Assembly: GCA_963639765.1 (NCBI GenBank) | Contig: CAVHXA010000075.1 | Coordinates: 1-8,935, forward strand | DNA from: CAVHXA01 sp963639765 | Lineage (GTDB): Bacteria; Bacillota; Clostridia; Oscillospirales; Oscillospiraceae | DNA length: 8,935 nt | Reading direction: 5' to 3' | Part shown: positions 1 to 4,951 of the stretch, in pieces | Numbering within the stretch: the first letter of the stretch is position 1 | How the letters are laid out: every line of letters starts with the position of its first letter | Notes under the pieces: model-generated | Seen by the model: only the letters and a program-made list of their open reading frames with translations | Told to the model about the DNA's origin: nothing | Database searches by the model: none | Made by a program: the position numbers and the translations under genes

Positions 1-1
1 C

Positions 2-550
2 TGCGCGGTGCTGATCGTCACGAACACCTGGAATATCGTCATGGCGGTGTTCGACGTGGCGCAGAGCGTGGTCGATCAGAGCGCGGGCGTCATCATCTCC
101 GACGCGGGGATCGATATTTCCGGCGTCGTGGGTGATCTGGAAACAACGCTGGCAGACTGGAGCATCGGTTCTCTGCTGGGGCTGTGGTTTCAAAGCGTCT
201 TTGTGGGCCTCTGCTCCCATATCCTCACCATTGCCATCTTCCTTGTGATCTACGGAAGAATGATCGAGGTGTATTTGACCGTGTCCGTGGGGCCGATCCC
301 GTTTGCCACGATGGTCAACCGGGAATGGGGGCATACGGGGCAGAATTACTTGAAGTCCCTGCTGGCGCTGGGCTTTCAGGCATTTCTTATCATGGTCTGC
401 GTCGGCATCTACGCGGTGCTGGTACAGAATATCGCCGTGGGGGATGATATCACCGTGGCGATCTGGGAGTGCATGGGCTACACGGTGCTGCTGTGCTACA
501 CCCTGTTCAAAACCGGCAGCCTTGCAAAAAGCCTGTTCGGAGCGCATTGA
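2..550 (+). CDS. VirB6/TrbL-like conjugal transfer membrane protein (5' partial)
   Basis: The frame is already open at the first bases of the window, so the gene begins upstream; 182 residues and the TGA stop are visible. The visible part is highly hydrophobic, with about four membrane segments: one around LWFQSVFVGLCSHILTIAIF, one around the VYLTVSVGPIPFATM stretch, one around FQAFLIMVCVGIYAVLV and one near YTVLLCYTLF. The NREWGHTGQNYLKS loop between segments and the short FGAH tail match what I remember of the VirB6/TrbL-like proteins of Tn1549/CTn4-type integrative conjugative elements (CD1112-like). Such proteins form the inner-membrane part of the type IV secretion channel that moves DNA between cells. 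In those elements a PrgI-like and a VirB4-like gene normally follow; here a toxin-antitoxin operon follows instead. Family assignment is from recall of sequence character, not a search. Confidence 0.8.
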   Translation, partial: CAVLIVTNTWNIVMAVFDVAQSVVDQSAGVIISDAGIDISGVVGDLETTLADWSIGSLLGLWFQSVFVGLCSHILTIAIFLVIYGRMIEVYLTVSVGPIPFATMVNREWGHTGQNYLKSLLALGFQAFLIMVCVGIYAVLVQNIAVGDDITVAIWECMGYTVLLCYTLFKTGSLAKSLFGAH

Positions 551-554
551 CCTC

Positions 555-583
555 TTGCAATATCCGAATAATTCTGATAGAAT
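555..583 (+). promoter_or_regulatory. Candidate sigma-A promoter of the toxin-antitoxin operon
   Basis: TTGCAA (555-560) and TAGAAT (578-583) are separated by exactly 17 bp, and TGA directly before the -10 gives an extended -10 (TGATAGAAT). It starts 4 bp after the stop of the conjugation gene, so the toxin-antitoxin pair has its own promoter. Confidence 0.6.
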
Positions 584-599
584 TATCGTAGAATAATTC
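566..599 (+). promoter_or_regulatory. Operator-like palindrome cluster for antitoxin autoregulation
   Basis: Two identical 9-bp palindromes GAATAATTC lie at 566-574 and 591-599, 25 bp apart, with a related half-copy GAATTATC at 580-587 between them. They flank and overlap the -10 element, where a Phd/YefM antitoxin would repress its own operon. The repeats are seen directly; binding is inferred from how this antitoxin family is regulated. Confidence 0.5.
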
Positions 600-614
600 A
601 GGAGGTGTTGACCC

Positions 615-881
615 GTGATTATCAAATCTTCGACCGCGCTTCGCAACGACTACGGCATGATCTCCGATCTGGCGCACAATGAAGCGGAACCTATCTATAT
701 CACCAAGAACGGCGAGGGCGACCTTGTCGTGATGAGCATCGAAGCCTTTGAACAGCGCGAAGAAGCCTTGAAGCTGCGCGCAAAGCTGGAGGCAGCGGAA
801 ACAGCCCGGCTTTCCGGCGCACCGGCTTATACGCCGGAGGAATCCAGAAAACGGCTGGAGGCGATCTATCAGCGTGGCTAA
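615..881 (+). CDS. Phd/YefM-family antitoxin
   Basis: An 88-residue protein read from a GTG start, with AGGAGG at 600-605 nine bases upstream. The N-terminal half fits the Phd/YefM DNA-binding fold: an initial strand (MIIKSSTALRNDYG), a helix, then the PIYITKNGEGDLVVMSIEAF stretch, close to the usual 'hxITKNGxxxxVhhSxxxaa' pattern of the family. The C-terminal half (about residues 46-88) is charged and helical, as expected for the flexible segment that wraps and neutralises the toxin. The gene overlaps the downstream toxin by 8 bases, the normal antitoxin-first order. The complex probably represses the promoter at 555-583 through the GAATAATTC repeats. On a mobile element such a pair usually stabilises the element against loss. 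Confidence 0.88.
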   Translation: MIIKSSTALRNDYGMISDLAHNEAEPIYITKNGEGDLVVMSIEAFEQREEALKLRAKLEAAETARLSGAPAYTPEESRKRLEAIYQRG

Positions 882-1218
882 TCTTGTGATTCTGGAACCC
901 GTCCAGCGGGAACTTGAAGAAATCGCGCAGCTCCACATGAATCTTGTGGGGCCAAACTCGGCAAGAAATATCACCGATCTGATTTTGGATACGCTTTCCC
1001 GTCTGGAGATGTTTCCGCTGTCCGGTCATATCCCGCAGGACAAGGAACTGCGAAACGGCGGGTATCGCTATGTGGTCGCGGGAAAGTATATCTGCGTGTA
1101 TCGGCCGATCGCTGAAACGGTCTATGTCTATCATATCGCCCACGGCGCAAGCAATTATCCCACGCTGTTCAGGAGACTTCTGAAAGAAGAGTATATTCAG
1201 AACGGCAGAAACCCTTGA
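874..1218 (+). CDS. RelE/ParE-family toxin
   Basis: A 114-residue protein from a GTG start inside the end of the antitoxin gene; GGAGG at 857-861 lies 12 bases upstream, and the 8-base overlap suggests translational coupling. Family features are a helical N-terminal half (REL-EEIAQLH, then ARNITDLILDTLSRLEMFP), the G63-Y64-R65 element, and a beta-sheet core K71-YICVYR followed by V83-YVYHIAHG, the typical RelE/ParE C-terminal sheet. ParE proteins poison DNA gyrase, while RelE proteins cleave mRNA on the ribosome; the sequence alone does not settle which applies. The 114-residue length is slightly above the usual 90-105. Both genes look intact, so the system may be active. The last codons form the 5' arm of the terminator. 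Confidence 0.85.
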   Translation: MANLVILEPVQRELEEIAQLHMNLVGPNSARNITDLILDTLSRLEMFPLSGHIPQDKELRNGGYRYVVAGKYICVYRPIAETVYVYHIAHGASNYPTLFRRLLKEEYIQNGRNP

Positions 1219-1243
1219 AAATAAGGAATTTCTGCCGTTTTCT
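1201..1243 (+). terminator. Intrinsic terminator of the toxin-antitoxin operon
   Basis: The perfect 11-bp inverted repeat AACGGCAGAAA (1201-1211) / TTTCTGCCGTT (1229-1239) has a 17-base loop and is followed by TTCTT. The 5' arm lies within the last codons of the toxin. The long loop and short T-run make it a moderate terminator. Confidence 0.6.
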
Positions 1244-1251
1244 TATGCCTG

Positions 1252-1273
1252 TTTGTCGCTTATTTGTCGCTTA
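1252..1273. repeat. Perfect tandem repeat, 2 x 11 bp
   Basis: TTTGTCGCTTA occurs twice head-to-tail (1252-1262 and 1263-1273), just after the toxin-antitoxin terminator. An 11-bp period puts both copies on the same helix face. It could be a protein-binding site, for example an arm site near a mobile-element end, but no partner copy was seen elsewhere in the window. Confidence 0.7.
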
Positions 1274-1344
1274 AATATACTTTGAAATGCTGGATGATAC
1301 TACATGATGGTTTACTGCGTCGCATCTGCAAGATGTTCGTAAAT

Positions 1345-1482
1345 TCACATTTGTGCTTCAAGGGCACCGATACTTTCCGATGTGTCTCTTATCACATTCA
1401 ATAAATGTATTGCACTGATATTCACATGAGTTGCAAATATCATATCCATTAAGTCATCAATGGACGCGACGCCAACATACAT
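1345..1482 (-). pseudogene. Possible small ORF or C-terminal gene remnant, unknown
   Basis: On the minus strand, ATG at 1482-1480 opens a 45-codon frame ending in TGA at 1347-1345. Its product contains ASIDDLMDMIFATHVN, then ISAIHLLNVIRDTSESIG and ends in ALEAQM. The amphipathic, helix-like composition is more protein-like than the neighbouring shadow frames, and I recognise no family. An AAAGAGG lies almost directly against the ATG, too close for a normal ribosome binding site, and the frame stays open about 90 bases further upstream without another ATG. It may be the 3' remnant of a gene cut at the mobile-element junction, or chance. Confidence 0.25.
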
Positions 1483-1489
1483 ACCTCTT

Positions 1490-1509
1490 TGCCGGAAAGC
1501 TGCCGGAAA
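1490..1509. repeat. Direct repeat TGCCGGAAA, 11-bp period
   Basis: TGCCGGAAA is present at 1490-1498 and again at 1501-1509, separated by GC. It lies about 90 bp upstream of the candidate cupin-operon promoter, so it could be an activator site. No function can be assigned. Confidence 0.5.
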
Positions 1510-1596
1510 TATGCCCAAACAGGTACGCCCACGGGCTGCAAGGTCGTTTGTGCGAAACCCTCCCGACTCTCCGGGCGGTGTTCATAAATTATTTGC

Positions 1597-1625
1597 TTGC
1601 ACATTCGCAGGCAGTGTGCTAAACT
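1597..1625 (+). promoter_or_regulatory. Candidate extended -10 promoter for the cupin-SDR operon
   Basis: TTGCAC (1597-1602) and TAAACT (1620-1625) are 17 bp apart, and TGC before the -10 gives TGCTAAACT, an extended -10. The -35 match is weak (3 of 6). It would give a leader of about 75 bases, containing the direct repeat GGCGTCCCG (1647-1655 and 1671-1679). Confidence 0.4.
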
Positions 1626-1709
1626 GTTTACAGAATGCGACACGAAGGCGTCCCGGTCCCGACGTCAAAGGGCGTCCCGTGCTGAAATTATCTGAAAGGA
1701 TGTTTTTTC

Positions 1710-2090
1710 ATGGCACAGTATATGATCCAGCGGGCCAAGGGCCGTCCCGGCAGCACCATCTACACCTACACCGCCCCCGGCCACAACGAATGTGTTCCCA
1801 CCCGTCTGTTCGACCCCGCCGGCGACGCTGCCAACGCGCTCGAAGGCTCCAAGATGATCATGGGCATCACCTATTTCATCCCCGGCGGCGGCTGCGACTA
1901 TGGTGCCAATCCCCTCGAGTCCATCTACTATATCCTCGACGGTGAAATGACCCTGAAGACCGAAGACGGCGAAACCGTTCTCGAGGCCGGCGACTGCTTC
2001 CACTGCGTGGGCGGCTGCCCCAAGTCGGTCACCAACACCGGCACCACCGTGTGCAGAATGCTCGTGTGCCTGCTTCCCCCTCAGAAATAA
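1710..2090 (+). CDS. Small cupin-domain protein lacking classical metal ligands
   Basis: A 126-residue protein; ATG start with AAAGGA at 1695-1700, nine bases upstream. It is a single small cupin: motif 1 region around residues 59-80 (PGGGCDYGANPLE then SIYYILDGEM) and motif 2 region around 94-111 (GDCFHCVGGCPKSVTNTG). The backbone of both motifs is clear, including IYYILDGE and the final N109. The residues that normally bind metal are absent: the HxH positions hold no histidine, the glutamate position is S71 with E70 beside it, and the second-motif histidine is K105. Several cysteines cluster in the barrel (C62, C96, C99, C103, plus H98). The protein may bind a ligand without metal, use another metal site, or act as a sensor. 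The SDR gene follows after 60 bp with no terminator between, so the two are probably co-transcribed. Fold confidence is high; function is unknown. Confidence 0.8.
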   Translation: MAQYMIQRAKGRPGSTIYTYTAPGHNECVPTRLFDPAGDAANALEGSKMIMGITYFIPGGGCDYGANPLESIYYILDGEMTLKTEDGETVLEAGDCFHCVGGCPKSVTNTGTTVCRMLVCLLPPQK

Positions 2091-2150
2091 CCCTGTTTCT
2101 CATTCCGCCAACTACGGATCTGAATAAATACCAGTAAAGGAGTCCTATTC

Positions 2151-3032
2151 ATGCCTAAAGTTTATACCGGCGATCTTACCAAGCTCTTTGACATCTCCGG
2201 CAAAAAGGCCGTGATCATCGGCGGCGCAGGCGGCTTTGGCAAGGCCATTGCCGAGGGCTATGCTGCCAACGGCTGCGACGTTCTCATCTCCTCCCGCCGC
2301 GAAAGCGCTCTGATCGAAGCCAAGGCCGAAATCGAAGCCAAGGCTGCTCCCGGCGTTAAGGTAGTTTATTTCGCGGGCGATGCCGGCGACGAGGAAACCA
2401 TCAAGAAGATGCTCGACTTCACCGTCAGCCCCGAGGGCCTGGGCGGCTGCGACATTCTCGTCAACGCACAGGGCATCAACAAAAAGATGTGGTCCTGGGA
2501 GATCGACACCGACTTCTTTGAGAAGATGCTGCACACCAACATCACCTCTCTGATGCTCACCTGCAAATACTTCGGCAACTGGATGAAGTCCAACAACGTC
2601 GAAGGCGCCGAAAAGATCCCCGCCGACAAGTTCGAAGCCGGCAAGGCCAACCCCAACCAGGGCTATGGCAAGATCATCAACTTCGGCTCCGTGCGCGGCA
2701 TCCGTGCTGTCGCCAACGGCGGCAACGGCAACGTCCCCTACAACACCACCAAGGGCGCCGTTGAGATGCTCACCAAGGCCTATGCTGCCGACCTGCGTCC
2801 CAACATCCAGGTCAACGCCATCGGCCCCACCATCACCTACACTCCCATGATGGTCGGTCTGCTGCCCCCCGACGAAAATGTGCGCAACGGCATCGCCGGC
2901 AGCCTGCCTGCCCAGCGTATCGGCTACGAGATCGACGTAGTCGGCCCCGCCATCTTCCTGGCCTCCGCAGCCTCCGACATGGTCACCGCCACCACCATCT
3001 ATCCCGACGGCGGCCTGGTTGCAACATCATAA
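2151..3032 (+). CDS. Short-chain dehydrogenase/reductase (SDR), substrate unknown
   Basis: A 293-residue Rossmann-fold NAD(P)-dependent oxidoreductase; ATG start with TAAAGGAG at 2135-2142. Visible SDR elements are the nucleotide-binding loop G24-GAG-G28-F-G30, the strand end S47-S-R-R50 with no acidic residue (favours NADP(H), inferred), the NAQG variant of NNAG at 105-108, N130, S180, and the catalytic Y197-NTT-K201, then the C-terminal YPDGG. It is longer than the usual 250-260: about 20 extra residues at 148-172, and S180-Y197 spaced 17 apart instead of the usual 13. The general look is close to gluconate 5-dehydrogenase/KduD-type sugar-acid dehydrogenases, but this is not enough to name a substrate. 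It follows the cupin gene in one operon and is followed by a strong terminator. Both genes favour C-ending codons strongly, which may reflect high expression. Confidence 0.88.
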   Translation: MPKVYTGDLTKLFDISGKKAVIIGGAGGFGKAIAEGYAANGCDVLISSRRESALIEAKAEIEAKAAPGVKVVYFAGDAGDEETIKKMLDFTVSPEGLGGCDILVNAQGINKKMWSWEIDTDFFEKMLHTNITSLMLTCKYFGNWMKSNNVEGAEKIPADKFEAGKANPNQGYGKIINFGSVRGIRAVANGGNGNVPYNTTKGAVEMLTKAYAADLRPNIQVNAIGPTITYTPMMVGLLPPDENVRNGIAGSLPAQRIGYEIDVVGPAIFLASAASDMVTATTIYPDGGLVATS

Positions 3033-3046
3033 GCTTCGTTCCTCCC

Positions 3047-3073
3047 GCCCCCGGCTTCGGTCGGGGGCTTTTT
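3047..3073 (+). terminator. Strong intrinsic terminator after the SDR gene
   Basis: GCCCCCG (3047-3053) pairs with CGGGGGC (3062-3068), extended inside by a G-T pair and a C(TTCG)G tetraloop, and is followed directly by TTTTT (3069-3073). It ends the cupin-SDR operon and insulates the next promoter. Confidence 0.93.
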
Positions 3074-3086
3074 CGCGCAAAGACGG

Positions 3087-3115
3087 TTGCAAAATTCCGC
3101 GCCATCTTTTAAAAT
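3087..3115 (+). promoter_or_regulatory. Sigma-A-type promoter of the trmL-pgk-tpiA operon
   Basis: TTGCAA (3087-3092) and TAAAAT (3110-3115) are separated by 17 bp, with an AT-rich start region after the -10. It uses the same -35 hexamer as the toxin-antitoxin promoter. It lies just after the SDR terminator and would give a leader of about 95 bases before trmL. Confidence 0.65.
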
Positions 3116-3129
3116 ATATAAGGGCAGCA

Positions 3130-3201
3130 CCGCAGAATGCGGCCGAAAGGAATTGTGCGGGATTGCCCGGGATCGGCGGTCACAGGCCGCCGGATTTTCT
3201 T
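3130..3201 (+). promoter_or_regulatory. Structured leader with terminator-like hairpin (possible attenuator)
   Basis: Three hairpins follow one another in the leader: CCGCA-GAA-TGCGG (3130-3142), CGGG-ATTG-CCCG (3158-3169) and CGGCGG-TCACAGG-CCGCCG (3174-3192). The last is followed by ATTTTCTT (3194-3201) and so resembles a weak intrinsic terminator just before the trmL ribosome binding site. The stems are seen directly; an attenuation role is inferred. No tRNA-like T-box sequence or known riboswitch was recognised. Confidence 0.4.
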
Positions 3202-3217
3202 GCCGGAGGCCAGCATA

Positions 3218-3703
3218 ATGAACATTGTCCTGGTAGAACCCGAAATCCCGCAGAACTGCGGCAACATTGCCCGTACCTGTGCGGCAACCGGCAGCGTGCT
3301 GCATCTTGTCCGTCCCCTCGGCTTTGACATCTCCGAAAAGGCCGTGCGCCGTGCGGGTCTGGACTACTGGCACCTGGTAGACGTGCGCGTATACGGCAGT
3401 CTTTCCGATTTCTGGCAGACGGTCTGTCCGCAGGATTTCTGGCTTCTGAGCACCAAGGCGCCCCGGGTCTATACCGAGGCGGCCTTTTCGCCGCAAAGCT
3501 GGCTGATCTTTGGAAAGGAAACCCGCGGTCTGCCCGAGGAGCTTTTATATGCCCACCCCGACCGCTGCCTGCGCGTGCCGATGGTCAGTCCGGCCCGAAG
3601 CCTCAATCTGGCCAACACCGTTGCGCTTGTAACCTACGAAGCCCTGCGTCAAAACAACTTTCCCGGCCTGCTTGCGGTCGGGAGGATGGGAGATACGCCA
3701 TGA
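3218..3703 (+). CDS. trmL: tRNA (cytidine(34)-2'-O)-methyltransferase TrmL
   Basis: A 161-residue SPOUT-superfamily methyltransferase that 2'-O-methylates the wobble nucleotide of certain leucine tRNAs, using S-adenosylmethionine. I chose ATG 3218 over earlier in-frame starts because GGAGG (3205-3209) sits eight bases before it and the protein then begins MNIVLVEPEIPQN as family members do; length is also typical (about 155-160). Motifs seen: E9-IPQN-C-G15-NIAR19, F98-GKETRGLP106 and R127-SLNLANTVALVTYEALR144, which form the trefoil-knot cofactor site. Its stop overlaps the pgk start (ATGA), so the tRNA enzyme and glycolytic genes are translationally linked. All key motifs are intact. The region 3137-3217 that could extend the frame is leader, not protein. 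Confidence 0.93.
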   Translation: MNIVLVEPEIPQNCGNIARTCAATGSVLHLVRPLGFDISEKAVRRAGLDYWHLVDVRVYGSLSDFWQTVCPQDFWLLSTKAPRVYTEAAFSPQSWLIFGKETRGLPEELLYAHPDRCLRVPMVSPARSLNLANTVALVTYEALRQNNFPGLLAVGRMGDTP

Positions 3704-4881
3704 ACGTTCAAAAGCTTTCCATTCGCGACCTTCCCCTTGCCGGAAGGCGGGTACTCATCCGCTGCGACTTCAACGTCCCCACCGACGCAAACGGCCGCAT
3801 CACCGACGACAGCCGCATTACCGCCTCGCTGCCCACCATCCGCTATGCGCAAAGCAGCGGAGCTGCCGTGATTCTGTGCTCGCACCTGGGCCGGCCCAAG
3901 CACGGCTACGAAGAAAAATTCTCGCTTGCCCCCGTGCGCCGGCGGCTGAGCGAGCTGCTTGAAACGGACATTCCGCTTGCCGCGGATCCCGCCTCCGCTC
4001 TGCCCATGTCGCGGCAGCTGCAGCCCGGCGGCGTAATGCTGCTCGAAAACGTCCGCTTTTTCCGTGGTGAAACCGAAAACGACCCCGCGCTGGCCGCGCA
4101 GTATGCCGCACTGGCCGACGTTTTTATAAACGATGCCTTCGGGTCCTGCCACCGTGCCCATGCCTCTACCGAGGCCGTGGCCCGTCTGCTGCCTGCCGCA
4201 AGCGGACTTCTGGTCGAAAAGGAGCTTGCCTGCATGGGTCCCGTTCTGGCCTCGCCCCGCCGGCCCTTTGTGCTGGTTCTGGGCGGCTCCAAGGTTTCGG
4301 ACAAGATCGGTGTGATCGACAACCTGCTTCCCTCGGCAGACGCGGTTCTGATCGGCGGAGGCATGAGCTATACCTTTACCCGCGCGCGCGGCGGCAGCAT
4401 CGGAGGCTCTCTTCTCGAAGAAGACCGTCTGGACTATTGCCGCAGGCTGCTCCGGCAGGCCGAGGCTGCGGGCCGGCCCATCCACCTGCCGGCGGACAAC
4501 GTGATTGCCGCGGATCCCGGCAGTGACCACACCGAAATCGTCCCCGACGGGCAGATTCCCGACGGCTGCATGGGCCTGGACATCGGACCGGAAACCGTCC
4601 GCGACTTTGCCGCGGTCATCGCGCAGGCCGGCACAGTATTGTGGAACGGACCGATGGGCGTATTCGAAAAGCCCCTCTTTGCCGAAGGGACCCGGGCCGT
4701 TGCGCAGGCTCTTGCAGACAGCTCTGCCGACACAATCGTAGGCGGAGGCGATTCGGCCACCGCCGTGGCACAGTTCGGCCTGACCGACAAAATGACCCAC
4801 GTCTCCACGGGCGGCGGCGCAAGCCTCGAATTCTTCTCCGGCCTTGAGCTGCCCGGCATTGCCGCCCTGCAGGACAAATAA
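3700..4881 (+). CDS. pgk: Phosphoglycerate kinase
   Basis: A 393-residue enzyme, the usual bacterial length. It makes ATP and 3-phosphoglycerate from 1,3-bisphosphoglycerate and ADP in lower glycolysis, in the cytoplasm. The N-domain shows the family signature R21-C-D-F-N-V-P27, R39, S61-HLGRP66, ENVRFFRGE (116-124) and RAHAST (152-157), the basic 3-phosphoglycerate site. The C-domain shows the nucleotide site GGSKVSDKIGVI (195-206), GGGMSYTF (219-226), NGPMGVFE (316-323), GGGDSATAV (348-356) and STGGGASLEF (369-378). The start overlaps the trmL stop; GGGAG at 3688-3692 serves as ribosome binding site. tpiA follows after 70 bp. A minor oddity is an arginine where many members have lysine after GGGMxYTF (TFTRA). 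Confidence 0.97.
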   Translation: MNVQKLSIRDLPLAGRRVLIRCDFNVPTDANGRITDDSRITASLPTIRYAQSSGAAVILCSHLGRPKHGYEEKFSLAPVRRRLSELLETDIPLAADPASALPMSRQLQPGGVMLLENVRFFRGETENDPALAAQYAALADVFINDAFGSCHRAHASTEAVARLLPAASGLLVEKELACMGPVLASPRRPFVLVLGGSKVSDKIGVIDNLLPSADAVLIGGGMSYTFTRARGGSIGGSLLEEDRLDYCRRLLRQAEAAGRPIHLPADNVIAADPGSDHTEIVPDGQIPDGCMGLDIGPETVRDFAAVIAQAGTVLWNGPMGVFEKPLFAEGTRAVAQALADSSADTIVGGGDSATAVAQFGLTDKMTHVSTGGGASLEFFSGLELPGIAALQDK

Positions 4882-4928
4882 GCCCGACTCCGCCGGGCCA
4901 CAATCATGGCGATGCCCCGACAGGGGCA
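4882..4928 (+). other. Two small hairpins in the pgk-tpiA spacer
   Basis: GCCCG-ACTCCGC-CGGGC (4882-4898) begins at the base after the pgk stop, and TGCCCC-GACA-GGGGCA (4913-4928) follows. Neither has a T-run, so they are not classical terminators. They may set mRNA stability or processing between pgk and tpiA. Confidence 0.45.
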
Positions 4929-4951
4929 AATCTATCGCAGCAGGAGGCTGT

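Larger units (their letters stand above)
1219..1709. other. Gene-poor junction between mobile-element and chromosomal-type DNA
   Basis: About 490 bp without a secure gene. From the terminator to about 1480 the DNA is clearly more AT-rich than either neighbour; from about 1490 it becomes GC-richer and looks like upstream DNA of the cupin operon. It contains the 11-bp tandem repeat at 1252-1273, a small imperfect palindrome CAATA-AATG-TATTG at 1399-1412, a possible minus-strand gene remnant at 1345-1482, a repeat at 1490-1509, a candidate promoter at 1597-1625 and a 9-bp direct repeat at 1647-1679. No integrase, tRNA gene or insertion-sequence end was recognised. Confidence 0.6.

Noticed and set aside
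1252..1509. CRISPR array or larger tandem repeat in the junction
   Set aside because: Only two copies each of two unrelated short repeats are present, with no regular spacers.
1431..1643. Longer open frames on both strands in the junction (plus 1431-1622, minus 1449-1643)
   Set aside because: No ribosome binding site and no recognisable family; the two overlap each other and the candidate promoter of the cupin operon.
3137..3217. N-terminal extension of TrmL from upstream in-frame starts
   Set aside because: The extension has no family counterpart and covers the structured leader; ATG 3218 has a proper GGAGG and matches the usual TrmL start.
4844..4951. N-terminal extension of TpiA overlapping pgk
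   Set aside because: The extra 36 residues are not TIM-like and include the spacer hairpins; ATG 4952 with AGGAGG gives the normal length.
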